From contig NW_027520279.1 in the NCBI RefSeq assembly GCF_051991245.1, positions 248,001-312,000 of the forward strand: a stretch of DNA of 64,000 nt, given 5' to 3'. Positions 26,530 through 40,385 of this stretch are shown here, piece by piece (position 1 is the stretch's first letter; every line of letters starts with the position of its first letter). The stretch is from Festucalex cinctus. Lineage: Eukaryota > Chordata > Actinopteri > Syngnathiformes > Syngnathidae. Both the position numbers and the translations under genes were made by a program. The notes beneath the pieces are model-generated. The model ran no database searches, had not been told where the DNA came from, and worked only from the letters and a program-made list of their open reading frames with translations.

Positions 26530-26640
26530 GATGCCAAAATAAACTAAATACAGCAAAAGATTTGAGTGCACAACGTTTGGTTTAGATTTGACAGCCATAA
26601 TCAGCAATTGTGTACATTTGAGCTGAATGTGTCAAAATCT

Positions 26641-26770
26641 CTGCGATTGGTTGGCAACCAGTCCAGGGTGTCCCCCGCCTACTGCCCAGAGCCAGCTGAG
26701 ATAGGCGCCAGCACCCCCCGCGACCCTTGTGAGGAATAAGCGGTCAAGAAAATGGATGGATGGATGGATG
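26641..26770 (+). mobile_element. Retroposon 3' end with GATG tail, copy 3
   Basis: Reads the same as the other copies, with target duplications at 26629-26640 and 26771-26782. It is 7759 bp from copy 2 and 3145 bp from copy 4. The difference of 4614 bp equals 1422+1770+1422, so the two intervals differ only in the number of internal higher-order sub-blocks. Confidence 0.88.
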
Positions 26771-26830
26771 GTGTCAAAATCTTAAAAATTAACAGGTGCC
26801 CAAGCAATTTCATGCTAGAATCATCATCCG

Positions 26831-27019
26831 GATGCCAAAATAAACTAAATACAGCAAAAGATTTGAGTGCACAGCGTTTGGTTTAGGTTTGACAGCCATA
26901 ATCACCTTTTTATTGCTTTAAATGCGTTTTTAGCGCATGATTGTACATTTGAGCTGAATGTGTCAAAATCTTAAAAATTAACAGGTGCCCAAGCAATTTC
27001 ATGCTAGAATCATCATCCG
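26831..27019 (+). repeat. ACAGCG-type L monomer after retroposon copy 3
   Basis: Same A44G marker and same position relative to the insertion as after copies 2, 4, 5 and 6. Confidence 0.9.
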
Positions 27020-27178
27020 GATGCCAAAATAAACTAAATATAGCAAAAGATTTGAGTGCACAACGTTTGGTTTAGGTTTGACAGCCATAATCAGCGATTG
27101 TGTACATTTGAGCTGAATGTGTCAAAATCTTAAAAATTAACAGGTGCCCAAGCAATTTCATGCTAGAATCATCATCCG
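27020..27178 (+). repeat. S' hybrid monomer 2
   Basis: Same mosaic as at 19261: TATAGC, G57 and CAGCGATTG in a 159-bp frame. It lies two monomers after the retroposon-bearing one. Confidence 0.88.
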
Positions 27179-28948
27179 GATGCCAAAATAAACTAAATAC
27201 AGCAAAAGATTTGAGTGCACAACGTTTGGTTTAGGTTTGACAGCCATAATCACCTTTTTATTGCTTTAAATGCGTTTTTAGCGCATGATTGTACATTTGA
27301 GCTGAATGTGTCAAAATCTTAAAAATTAACAGGTGCCCAAGCAATTTCATGCTAGAATCATCATCCGGATGCCAAAATAAACTAAATACAGCAAAAGATT
27401 TGAGTGCACAACGTTTGGTTTAGGTTTGACAGCCATAATCACCTTTTTATTGCTTTAAATGCGTTTTTAGCGCATGATTGTACATTTGAGCTGAATGTGT
27501 CAAAATCTTAAAAATTAACAGGTGCCCAAGCAATTTCATGCTAGAATCATCATCCGGATGCCAAAATAAACTAAATACAGCAAAAGATTTGAGTGCACAA
27601 CGTTTGGTTTAGATTTGACAGCCATAATCAGCAATTGTGTACATTTGAGCTGAATGTGTCAAAATCTTAAAAATTAACAGGTGCCCAAGCAATTTCATGC
27701 TAGAATCATCATCCGGATGCCAAAATAAACTAAATACAGCAAAAGATTTGAGTGCACAACGTTTGGTTTAGGTTTGACAGCCATAATCACCTTTTTATTG
27801 CTTTAAATGCGTTTTTAGCGCATGATTGTACATTTGAGCTGAATGTGTCAAAATCTTAAAAATTAACAGGTGCCCAAGCAATTTCATGCTAGAATCATCA
27901 TCCGGATGCCAAAATAAACTAAATACAGCAAAAGATTTGAGTGCACAACGTTTGGTTTAGATTTGACAGCCATAATCAGCAATTGTGTACATTTGAGCTG
28001 AATGTGTCAAAATCTTAAAAATTAACAGGTGCCCAAGCAATTTCATGCTAGAATCATCATCCGGATGCCAAAATAAACTAAATACAGCAAAAGATTTGAG
28101 TGCACAACGTTTGGTTTAGGTTTGACAGCCATAATCACCTTTTTATTGCTTTAAATGCGTTTGTAGCGCATGATTGTACATTTGAGCTGAATGTGTCAAA
28201 ATCTTAAAAATTAACAGGTGCCCAAGCAATTTCATGCTAGAATCATCATCCGGATGCCAAAATAAACTAAATACAGCAAAAGATTTGAGTGCACAACGTT
28301 TGGTTTAGATTTGACAGCCATAATCAGCAATTGTGTACATTTGAGCTGAATGTGTCAAAATCTTAAAAATTAACAGGTGCCCAAGCAATTTCATGCTAGA
28401 ATCATCATCCGGATGCCAAAATAAACTAAATACAGCAAAAGATTTGAGTGCACAACGTTTGGTTTAGGTTTGACAGCCATAATCACCTTTTTATTGCTTT
28501 AAATGCGTTTGTAGCGCATGATTGTACATTTGAGCTGAATGTGTCAAAATCTTAAAAATTAACAGGTGCCCAAGCAATTTCATGCTAGAATCATCATCCG
28601 GATGCCAAAATAAACTAAATACAGCAAAAGATTTGAGTGCACAACGTTTGGTTTAGATTTGACAGCCATAATCAGCAATTGTGTACATTTGAGCTGAATG
28701 TGTCAAAATCTTAAAAATTAACAGGTGCCCAAGCAATTTCATGCTAGAATCATCATCCGGATGCCAAAATAAACTAAATACAGCAAAAGATTTGAGTGCA
28801 CAACGTTTGGTTTAGGTTTGACAGCCATAATCACCTTTTTATTGCTTTAAATGCGTTTGTAGCGCATGATTGTACATTTGAGCTGAATGTGTCAAAATCT
28901 TAAAAATTAACAGGTGCCCAAGCAATTTCATGCTAGAATCATCATCCG
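27179..28948 (+). repeat. 1770-bp higher-order sub-block (third copy)
   Basis: Ten monomers L L S L S Lg S Lg S Lg, the same as 20842-22611 and 24034-25803. Here it is the only sub-block between the S' hybrid and the L L S L' S(insert) tail that ends at copy 4. The interval is thus a minimal version of the interval between copies 2 and 3. Confidence 0.88.
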
Positions 28949-29485
28949 GATGCCAAAATAAACTAAATACAGCAAAAGATTTGAGTGCACAACGTTTGGT
29001 TTAGGTTTGACAGCCATAATCACCTTTTTATTGCTTTAAATGCGTTTTTAGCGCATGATTGTACATTTGAGCTGAATGTGTCAAAATCTTAAAAATTAAC
29101 AGGTGCCCAAGCAATTTCATGCTAGAATCATCATCCGGATGCCAAAATAAACTAAATACAGCAAAAGATTTGAGTGCACAACGTTTGGTTTAGGTTTGAC
29201 AGCCATAATCACCTTTTTATTGCTTTAAATGCGTTTTTAGCGCATGATTGTACATTTGAGCTGAATGTGTCAAAATCTTAAAAATTAACAGGTGCCCAAG
29301 CAATTTCATGCTAGAATCATCATCCGGATGCCAAAATAAACTAAATACAGCAAAAGATTTGAGTGCACAACGTTTGGTTTAGATTTGACAGCCATAATCA
29401 GCAATTGTGTACATTTGAGCTGAATGTGTCAAAATCTTAAAAATTAACAGGTGCCCAAGCAATTTCATGCTAGAATCATCATCCG

Positions 29486-29674
29486 GATGCCAAAATAAAC
29501 TAAATATAGCAAAAGATTTGAGTGCACAACGTTTGGTTTAGGTTTGACAGCCATAATCACCTTTTTATTGCTTTAAATGCGTTTGTAGCGCATGATTGCA
29601 CATTTGAGCTGAATGTGTCAAAATCTTAAAAATTAACAGGTGCCCAAGCAATTTCATGCTAGAATCATCATCCG
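29486..29674 (+). repeat. L' monomer before retroposon copy 4
   Basis: Carries TATAGC, GTTTGTAG and GATTGCACA, as before the other retroposon copies. Confidence 0.92.
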
Positions 29675-29785
29675 GATGCCAAAATAAACTAAATACAGCA
29701 AAAGATTTGAGTGCACAACGTTTGGTTTAGATTTGACAGCCATAATCAGCAATTGTGTACATTTGAGCTGAATGTGTCAAAATCT

Positions 29786-29915
29786 CTGCGATTGGTTGGC
29801 AACCAGTCCAGGGTGTCCCCCGCCTACTGCCCAGAGCCAGCTGAGATAGGCGCCAGCACCCCCCGCGACCCTTGTGAGGAATAAGCGGTCAAGAAAATGG
29901 ATGGATGGATGGATG
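29786..29915 (+). mobile_element. Retroposon 3' end with GATG tail, copy 4
   Basis: Reads the same as the other copies, with target duplications at 29774-29785 and 29916-29927. After this copy the array runs 26.5 kb without another insertion, the longest gap between copies in the window. Confidence 0.88.
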
Positions 29916-29975
29916 GTGTCAAAATCTTAAAAATTAACAGGTGCCCAAGCAATTTCATGCTAGAATCATCATCCG

Positions 29976-30164
29976 GATGCCAAAATAAACTAAATACAGC
30001 AAAAGATTTGAGTGCACAGCGTTTGGTTTAGGTTTGACAGCCATAATCACCTTTTTATTGCTTTAAATGCGTTTTTAGCGCATGATTGTACATTTGAGCT
30101 GAATGTGTCAAAATCTTAAAAATTAACAGGTGCCCAAGCAATTTCATGCTAGAATCATCATCCG
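29976..30164 (+). repeat. ACAGCG-type L monomer after retroposon copy 4
   Basis: A44G marker monomer, placed as after copies 2, 3, 5 and 6. Confidence 0.9.
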
Positions 30165-33100
30165 GATGCCAAAATAAACTAAATATAGCAAAAGATTTGA
30201 GTGCACAACGTTTGGTTTAGGTTTGACAGCCATAATCAGCGATTGTGTACATTTGAGCTGAATGTGTCAAAATCTTAAAAATTAACAGGTGCCCAAGCAA
30301 TTTCATGCTAGAATCATCATCCGGATGCCAAAATAAACTAAATACAGCAAAAGATTTGAGTGCACAACGTTTGGTTTAGGTTTGACAGCCATAATCACCT
30401 TTTTATTGCTTTAAATGCGTTTTTAGCGCATGATTGTACATTTGAGCTGAATGTGTCAAAATCTTAAAAATTAACAGGTGCCCAAGCAATTTCATGCTAG
30501 AATCATCATCCGGATGCCAAAATAAACTAAATACAGCAAAAGATTTGAGTGCACAACGTTTGGTTTAGGTTTGACAGCCATAATCACCTTTTTATTGCTT
30601 TAAATGCGTTTTTAGCGCATGATTGTACATTTGAGCTGAATGTGTCAAAATCTTAAAAATTAACAGGTGCCCAAGCAATTTCATGCTAGAATCATCATCC
30701 GGATGCCAAAATAAACTAAATACAGCAAAAGATTTGAGTGCACAACGTTTGGTTTAGATTTGACAGCCATAATCAGCAATTGTGTACATTTGAGCTGAAT
30801 GTGTCAAAATCTTAAAAATTAACAGGTGCCCAAGCAATTTCATGCTAGAATCATCATCCGGATGCCAAAATAAACTAAATACAGCAAAAGATTTGAGTGC
30901 ACAACGTTTGGTTTAGGTTTGACAGCCATAATCACCTTTTTATTGCTTTAAATGCGTTTTTAGCGCATGATTGTACATTTGAGCTGAATGTGTCAAAATC
31001 TTAAAAATTAACAGGTGCCCAAGCAATTTCATGCTAGAATCATCATCCGGATGCCAAAATAAACTAAATACAGCAAAAGATTTGAGTGCACAACGTTTGG
31101 TTTAGATTTGACAGCCATAATCAGCAATTGTGTACATTTGAGCTGAATGTGTCAAAATCTTAAAAATTAACAGGTGCCCAAGCAATTTCATGCTAGAATC
31201 ATCATCCGGATGCCAAAATAAACTAAATACAGCAAAAGATTTGAGTGCACAACGTTTGGTTTAGATTTGACAGCCATAATCAGCAATTGTGTACATTTGA
31301 GCTGAATGTGTCAAAATCTTAAAAATTAACAGGTGCCCAAGCAATTTCATGCTAGAATCATCATCCGGATGCCAAAATAAACTAAATACAGCAAAAGATT
31401 TGAGTGCACAACGTTTGGTTTAGATTTGACAGCCATAATCAGCAATTGTGTACATTTGAGCTGAATGTGTCAAAATCTTAAAAATTAACAGGTGCCCAAG
31501 CAATTTCATGCTAGAATCATCATCCGGATGCCAAAATAAACTAAATACAGCAAAAGATTTGAGTGCACAACGTTTGGTTTAGGTTTGACAGCCATAATCA
31601 CCTTTTTATTGCTTTAAATGCGTTTTTAGCGCATGATTGTACATTTGAGCTGAATGTGTCAAAATCTTAAAAATTAACAGGTGCCCAAGCAATTTCATGC
31701 TAGAATCATCATCCGGATGCCAAAATAAACTAAATACAGCAAAAGATTTGAGTGCACAACGTTTGGTTTAGATTTGACAGCCATAATCAGCAATTGTGTA
31801 CATTTGAGCTGAATGTGTCAAAATCTTAAAAATTAACAGGTGCCCAAGCAATTTCATGCTAGAATCATCATCCGGATGCCAAAATAAACTAAATACAGCA
31901 AAAGATTTGAGTGCACAACGTTTGGTTTAGGTTTGACAGCCATAATCACCTTTTTATTGCTTTAAATGCGTTTTTAGCGCATGATTGTACATTTGAGCTG
32001 AATGTGTCAAAATCTTAAAAATTAACAGGTGCCCAAGCAATTTCATGCTAGAATCATCATCCGGATGCCAAAATAAACTAAATACAGCAAAAGATTTGAG
32101 TGCACAACGTTTGGTTTAGATTTGACAGCCATAATCAGCAATTGTGTACATTTGAGCTGAATGTGTCAAAATCTTAAAAATTAACAGGTGCCCAAGCAAT
32201 TTCATGCTAGAATCATCATCCGGATGCCAAAATAAACTAAATACAGCAAAAGATTTGAGTGCACAACATTTGGTTTAGATTTGACAGCCATAATCAGCAA
32301 TTGTGTACATTTGAGCTGAATGTGTCAAAATCTTAAAAATTAACCGGTGCCCAAGCAATTTCATGCTAGAATCATCATCCGGATGCCAAAATAAACTAAA
32401 TACAGCAAAAGATTTGAGTGCACAACGTTTGGTTTAGATTTGACAGCCATAATCAGCAATTGTGTACATTTGAGCTGAATGTGTCAAAATCTTAAAAATT
32501 AACAGGTGCCCAAGCAATTTCATGCTAGAATCATCATCCGGATGCCAAAATAAACTAAATACAGCAAAAGATTTGAGTGCACAACGTTTGGTTTAGATTT
32601 GACAGCCATAATCAGCAATTGTGTACATTTGAGCTGAATGTGTCAAAATCTTAAAAATTAACAGGTGCCCAAGCAATTTCATGCTAGAATCATCATCCGG
32701 ATGCCAAAATAAACTAAATACAGCAAAAGATTTGAGTGCACAACGTTTGGTTTAGATTTGACAGCCATAATCAGCAATTGTGTACATTTGAGCTGAATGT
32801 GTCAAAATCTTAAAAATTAACAGGTGCCCAAGCAATTTCATGCTAGAATCATCATCCGGATGCCAAAATAAACTAAATACAGCAAAAGATTTGAGTGCAC
32901 AACGTTTGGTTTAGATTTGACAGCCATAATCAGCAATTGTGTACATTTGAGCTGAATGTGTCAAAATCTTAAAAATTAACAGGTGCCCAAGCAATTTCAT
33001 GCTAGAATCATCATCCGGATGCCAAAATAAACTAAATACAGCAAAAGATTTGAGTGCACAACGTTTGGTTTAGGTTTGACAGCCATAATCACCTTTTTAT

Positions 33101-34628
33101 TGCTTTAAATGCGTTTTTAGCGCATGATTGTACATTTGAGCTGAATGTGTCAAAATCTTAAAAATTAACAGGTGCCCAAGCAATTTCATGCTAGAATCAT
33201 CATCCGGATGCCAAAATAAACTAAATACAGCAAAAGATTTGAGTGCACAACGTTTGGTTTAGATTTGACAGCCATAATCAGCAATTGTGTACATTTGAGC
33301 TGAATGTGTCAAAATCTTAAAAATTAACAGGTGCCCAAGCAATTTCATGCTAGAATCATCATCCGGATGCCAAAATAAACTAAATACAGCAAAAGATTTG
33401 AGTGCACAACGTTTGGTTTAGGTTTGACAGCCATAATCACCTTTTTATTGCTTTAAATGCGTTTGTAGCGCATGATTGTACATTTGAGCTGAATGTGTCA
33501 AAATCTTAAAAATTAACAGGTGCCCAAGCAATTTCATGCTAGAATCATCATCCGGATGCCAAAATAAACTAAATACAGCAAAAGATTTGAGTGCACAACG
33601 TTTGGTTTAGATTTGACAGCCATAATCAGCAATTGTGTACATTTGAGCTGAATGTGTCAAAATCTTAAAAATTAACAGGTGCCCAAGCAATTTCATGCTA
33701 GAATCATCATCCGGATGCCAAAATAAACTAAATACAGCAAAAGATTTGAGTGCACAACGTTTGGTTTAGGTTTGACAGCCATAATCACCTTTTTATTGCT
33801 TTAAATGCGTTTGTAGCGCATGATTGTACATTTGAGCTGAATGTGTCAAAATCTTAAAAATTAACAGGTGCCCAAGCAATTTCATGCTAGAATCATCATC
33901 CGGATGCCAAAATAAACTAAATACAGCAAAAGATTTGAGTGCACAACGTTTGGTTTAGATTTGACAGCCATAATCAGCAATTGTGTACATTTGAGCTGAA
34001 TGTGTCAAAATCTTAAAAATTAACAGGTGCCCAAGCAATTTCATGCTAGAATCATCATCCGGATGCCAAAATAAACTAAATACAGCAAAAGATTTGAGTG
34101 CACAACGTTTGGTTTAGGTTTGACAGCCATAATCACCTTTTTATTGCTTTAAATGCGTTTGTAGCGCATGATTGTACATTTGAGCTGAATGTGTCAAAAT
34201 CTTAAAAATTAACAGGTGCCCAAGCAATTTCATGCTAGAATCATCATCCGGATGCCAAAATAAACTAAATACAGCAAAAGATTTGAGTGCACAACGTTTG
34301 GTTTAGGTTTGACAGCCATAATCACCTTTTTATTGCTTTAAATGCGTTTTTAGCGCATGATTGTACATTTGAGCTGAATGTGTCAAAATCTTAAAAATTA
34401 ACAGGTGCCCAAGCAATTTCATGCTAGAATCATCATCCGGATGCCAAAATAAACTAAATACAGCAAAAGATTTGAGTGCACAACGTTTGGTTTAGGTTTG
34501 ACAGCCATAATCACCTTTTTATTGCTTTAAATGCGTTTTTAGCGCATGATTGTACATTTGAGCTGAATGTGTCAAAATCTTAAAAATTAACAGGTGCCCA
34601 AGCAATTTCATGCTAGAATCATCATCCG
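30165..34628 (+). repeat. S'-headed block 1 (4464 bp)
   Basis: Begins with S' hybrid 3 (30165-30323), then L L S L S S S L S L S, then the ACATTT/ACCGG S monomer (32223), four more S, and L S Lg S Lg S Lg L L. It holds a run of six consecutive S monomers (32064-33017), unusual in an array dominated by L-S alternation. The first 2217 bp recur at 34629. Confidence 0.87.
32223..32381 (+). repeat. S monomer with ACATTT and AACCGG changes, copy 1
   Basis: Short monomer with two linked changes, CAACATTTGG for CAACGTTTGG and TTAACCGGTG for TTAACAGGTG. The first removes a CpG, and the second creates a new CpG and a second CCGG. The same pair occurs at 36687 and 57857, so these three monomers share one ancestor. 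Confidence 0.9.
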
Positions 34629-37600
34629 GATGCCAAAATAAACTAAATATAGCAAAAGATTTGAGTGCACAACGTTTGGTTTAGGTTTGACAGCCATAAT
34701 CAGCGATTGTGTACATTTGAGCTGAATGTGTCAAAATCTTAAAAATTAACAGGTGCCCAAGCAATTTCATGCTAGAATCATCATCCGGATGCCAAAATAA
34801 ACTAAATACAGCAAAAGATTTGAGTGCACAACGTTTGGTTTAGGTTTGACAGCCATAATCACCTTTTTATTGCTTTAAATGCGTTTTTAGCGCATGATTG
34901 TACATTTGAGCTGAATGTGTCAAAATCTTAAAAATTAACAGGTGCCCAAGCAATTTCATGCTAGAATCATCATCCGGATGCCAAAATAAACTAAATACAG
35001 CAAAAGATTTGAGTGCACAACGTTTGGTTTAGGTTTGACAGCCATAATCACCTTTTTATTGCTTTAAATGCGTTTTTAGCGCATGATTGTACATTTGAGC
35101 TGAATGTGTCAAAATCTTAAAAATTAACAGGTGCCCAAGCAATTTCATGCTAGAATCATCATCCGGATGCCAAAATAAACTAAATACAGCAAAAGATTTG
35201 AGTGCACAACGTTTGGTTTAGATTTGACAGCCATAATCAGCAATTGTGTACATTTGAGCTGAATGTGTCAAAATCTTAAAAATTAACAGGTGCCCAAGCA
35301 ATTTCATGCTAGAATCATCATCCGGATGCCAAAATAAACTAAATACAGCAAAAGATTTGAGTGCACAACGTTTGGTTTAGGTTTGACAGCCATAATCACC
35401 TTTTTATTGCTTTAAATGCGTTTTTAGCGCATGATTGTACATTTGAGCTGAATGTGTCAAAATCTTAAAAATTAACAGGTGCCCAAGCAATTTCATGCTA
35501 GAATCATCATCCGGATGCCAAAATAAACTAAATACAGCAAAAGATTTGAGTGCACAACGTTTGGTTTAGATTTGACAGCCATAATCAGCAATTGTGTACA
35601 TTTGAGCTGAATGTGTCAAAATCTTAAAAATTAACAGGTGCCCAAGCAATTTCATGCTAGAATCATCATCCGGATGCCAAAATAAACTAAATACAGCAAA
35701 AGATTTGAGTGCACAACGTTTGGTTTAGATTTGACAGCCATAATCAGCAATTGTGTACATTTGAGCTGAATGTGTCAAAATCTTAAAAATTAACAGGTGC
35801 CCAAGCAATTTCATGCTAGAATCATCATCCGGATGCCAAAATAAACTAAATACAGCAAAAGATTTGAGTGCACAACGTTTGGTTTAGATTTGACAGCCAT
35901 AATCAGCAATTGTGTACATTTGAGCTGAATGTGTCAAAATCTTAAAAATTAACAGGTGCCCAAGCAATTTCATGCTAGAATCATCATCCGGATGCCAAAA
36001 TAAACTAAATACAGCAAAAGATTTGAGTGCACAACGTTTGGTTTAGGTTTGACAGCCATAATCACCTTTTTATTGCTTTAAATGCGTTTTTAGCGCATGA
36101 TTGTACATTTGAGCTGAATGTGTCAAAATCTTAAAAATTAACAGGTGCCCAAGCAATTTCATGCTAGAATCATCATCCGGATGCCAAAATAAACTAAATA
36201 CAGCAAAAGATTTGAGTGCACAACGTTTGGTTTAGATTTGACAGCCATAATCAGCAATTGTGTACATTTGAGCTGAATGTGTCAAAATCTTAAAAATTAA
36301 CAGGTGCCCAAGCAATTTCATGCTAGAATCATCATCCGGATGCCAAAATAAACTAAATACAGCAAAAGATTTGAGTGCACAACGTTTGGTTTAGGTTTGA
36401 CAGCCATAATCACCTTTTTATTGCTTTAAATGCGTTTTTAGCGCATGATTGTACATTTGAGCTGAATGTGTCAAAATCTTAAAAATTAACAGGTGCCCAA
36501 GCAATTTCATGCTAGAATCATCATCCGGATGCCAAAATAAACTAAATACAGCAAAAGATTTGAGTGCACAACGTTTGGTTTAGATTTGACAGCCATAATC
36601 AGCAATTGTGTACATTTGAGCTGAATGTGTCAAAATCTTAAAAATTAACAGGTGCCCAAGCAATTTCATGCTAGAATCATCATCCGGATGCCAAAATAAA
36701 CTAAATACAGCAAAAGATTTGAGTGCACAACATTTGGTTTAGATTTGACAGCCATAATCAGCAATTGTGTACATTTGAGCTGAATGTGTCAAAATCTTAA
36801 AAATTAACCGGTGCCCAAGCAATTTCATGCTAGAATCATCATCCGGATGCCAAAATAAACTAAATATAGCAAAAGATTTGAGTGCACAACGTTTGGTTTA
36901 GGTTTGACAGCCATAATCACCTTTTTATTGCTTTAAATGCGTTTGTAGCGCATGATTGTACATTTGAGCTGAATGTGTCAAAATCTTAAAAATTAACAGG
37001 TGCCCAAGCAATTTCATGCTAGAATCATCATCCGGATGCCAAAATAAACTAAATACAGCAAAAGATTTGAGTGCACAACGTTTGGTTTAGGTTTGACAGC
37101 CATAATCACCTTTTTATTGCTTTAAATGCGTTTTTAGCGCATGATTGTACATTTGAGCTGAATGTGTCAAAATCTTAAAAATTAACAGGTGCCCAAGCAA
37201 TTTCATGCTAGAATCATCATCCGGATGCCAAAATAAACTAAATACAGCAAAAGATTTGAGTGCACAACGTTTGGTTTAGGTTTGACAGCCATAATCACCT
37301 TTTTATTGCTTTAAATGCGTTTTTAGCGCATGATTGTACATTTGAGCTGAATGTGTCAAAATCTTAAAAATTAACAGGTGCCCAAGCAATTTCATGCTAG
37401 AATCATCATCCGGATGCCAAAATAAACTAAATACAGCAAAAGATTTGAGTGCACAACGTTTGGTTTAGATTTGACAGCCATAATCAGCAATTGTGTACAT
37501 TTGAGCTGAATGTGTCAAAATCTTAAAAATTAACAGGTGCCCAAGCAATTTCATGCTAGAATCATCATCCGGATGCCAAAATAAACTAAATACAGCAAAA

Positions 37601-38138
37601 GATTTGAGTGCACAACGTTTGGTTTAGGTTTGACAGCCATAATCACCTTTTTATTGCTTTAAATGCGTTTGTAGCGCATGATTGTACATTTGAGCTGAAT
37701 GTGTCAAAATCTTAAAAATTAACAGGTGCCCAAGCAATTTCATGCTAGAATCATCATCCGGATGCCAAAATAAACTAAATACAGCAAAAGATTTGAGTGC
37801 ACAACGTTTGGTTTAGGTTTGACAGCCATAATCACCTTTTTATTGCTTTAAATGCGTTTTTAGCGCATGATTGTACATTTGAGCTGAATGTGTCAAAATC
37901 TTAAAAATTAACAGGTGCCCAAGCAATTTCATGCTAGAATCATCATCCGGATGCCAAAATAAACTAAATACAGCAAAAGATTTGAGTGCACAACGTTTGG
38001 TTTAGGTTTGACAGCCATAATCACCTTTTTATTGCTTTAAATGCGTTTTTAGCGCATGATTGTACATTTGAGCTGAATGTGTCAAAATCTTAAAAATTAA
38101 CAGGTGCCCAAGCAATTTCATGCTAGAATCATCATCCG
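34629..38138 (+). repeat. S'-headed block 2 (3510 bp)
   Basis: Begins with S' hybrid 4 (34629-34787) and repeats the first 13 monomers of the block at 30165, through the ACATTT/ACCGG monomer at 36687-36845. It then diverges: a TATAGC loop-G L (36846), L L S Lg L L. Confidence 0.87.
36687..36845 (+). repeat. S monomer with ACATTT and AACCGG changes, copy 2
   Basis: Same linked pair as at 32223, exactly 4464 bp downstream, matching the spacing of the S' hybrids that head these blocks (30165 to 34629). Confidence 0.9.
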
Positions 38139-40385
38139 GATGCCAAAATAAACTAAATATAGCAAAAGATTTGAGTGCACAACGTTTGGTTTAGGTTTGA
38201 CAGCCATAATCAGCGATTGTGTACATTTGAGCTGAATGTGTCAAAATCTTAAAAATTAACAGGTGCCCAAGCAATTTCATGCTAGAATCATCATCCGGAT
38301 GCCAAAATAAACTAAATACAGCAAAAGATTTGAGTGCACAACGTTTGGTTTAGGTTTGACAGCCATAATCACCTTTTTATTGCTTTAAATGCGTTTTTAG
38401 CGCATGATTGTACATTTGAGCTGAATGTGTCAAAATCTTAAAAATTAACAGGTGCCCAAGCAATTTCATGCTAGAATCATCATCCGGATGCCAAAATAAA
38501 CTAAATACAGCAAAAGATTTGAGTGCACAACGTTTGGTTTAGGTTTGACAGCCATAATCACCTTTTTATTGCTTTAAATGCGTTTTTAGCGCATGATTGT
38601 ACATTTGAGCTGAATGTGTCAAAATCTTAAAAATTAACAGGTGCCCAAGCAATTTCATGCTAGAATCATCATCCGGATGCCAAAATAAACTAAATACAGC
38701 AAAAGATTTGAGTGCACAACGTTTGGTTTAGATTTGACAGCCATAATCAGCAATTGTGTACATTTGAGCTGAATGTGTCAAAATCTTAAAAATTAACAGG
38801 TGCCCAAGCAATTTCATGCTAGAATCATCATCCGGATGCCAAAATAAACTAAATACAGCAAAAGATTTGAGTGCACAACGTTTGGTTTAGGTTTGACAGC
38901 CATAATCACCTTTTTATTGCTTTAAATGCGTTTTTAGCGCATGATTGTACATTTGAGCTGAATGTGTCAAAATCTTAAAAATTAACAGGTGCCCAAGCAA
39001 TTTCATGCTAGAATCATCATCCGGATGCCAAAATAAACTAAATACAGCAAAAGATTTGAGTGCACAACGTTTGGTTTAGATTTGACAGCCATAATCAGCA
39101 ATTGTGTACATTTGAGCTGAATGTGTCAAAATCTTAAAAATTAACAGGTGCCCAAGCAATTTCATGCTAGAATCATCATCCGGATGCCAAAATAAACTAA
39201 ATACAGCAAAAGATTTGAGTGCACAACGTTTGGTTTAGATTTGACAGCCATAATCAGCAATTGTGTACATTTGAGCTGAATGTGTCAAAATCTTAAAAAT
39301 TAACAGGTGCCCAAGCAATTTCATGCTAGAATCATCATCCGGATGCCAAAATAAACTAAATACAGCAAAAGATTTGAGTGCACAACGTTTGGTTTAGATT
39401 TGACAGCCATAATCAGCAATTGTGTACATTTGAGCTGAATGTGTCAAAATCTTAAAAATTAACAGGTGCCCAAGCAATTTCATGCTAGAATCATCATCCG
39501 GATGCCAAAATAAACTAAATACAGCAAAAGATTTGAGTGCACAACGTTTGGTTTAGGTTTGACAGCCATAATCACCTTTTTATTGCTTTAAATGCGTTTT
39601 TAGCGCATGATTGTACATTTGAGCTGAATGTGTCAAAATCTTAAAAATTAACAGGTGCCCAAGCAATTTCATGCTAGAATCATCATCCGGATGCCAAAAT
39701 AAACTAAATACAGCAAAAGATTTGAGTGCACAACGTTTGGTTTAGATTTGACAGCCATAATCAGCAATTGTGTACATTTGAGCTGAATGTGTCAAAATCT
39801 TAAAAATTAACAGGTGCCCAAGCAATTTCATGCTAGAATCATCATCCGGATGCCAAAATAAACTAAATACAGCAAAAGATTTGAGTGCACAACGTTTGGT
39901 TTAGGTTTGACAGCCATAATCACCTTTTTATTGCTTTAAATGCGTTTTTAGCGCATGATTGTACATTTGAGCTGAATGTGTCAAAATCTTAAAAATTAAC
40001 AGGTGCCCAAGCAATTTCATGCTAGAATCATCATCCGGATGCCAAAATAAACTAAATACAGCAAAAGATTTGAGTGCACAACGTTTGGTTTAGATTTGAC
40101 AGCCATAATCAGCAATTGTGTACATTTGAGCTGAATGTGTCAAAATCTTAAAAATTAACAGGTGCCCAAGCAATTTCATGCTAGAATCATCATCCGGATG
40201 CCAAAATAAACTAAATACAGCAAAAGATTTGAGTGCACAACGTTTGGTTTAGGTTTGACAGCCATAATCACCTTTTTATTGCTTTAAATGCGTTTGTAGC
40301 GCATGATTGTACATTTGAGCTGAATGTGTCAAAATCTTAAAAATTAACAGGTGCCCAAGCAATTTCATGCTAGAATCATCATCCG
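38139..40385 (+). repeat. S'-headed block 3 (2247 bp)
   Basis: Thirteen monomers: S' hybrid 5 (38139-38297), L L S L S S S L S L S Lg. The first twelve match the order of the blocks at 30165 and 34629. The ACATTT/ACCGG monomer is replaced by an Lg, where the block ends. Confidence 0.86.
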
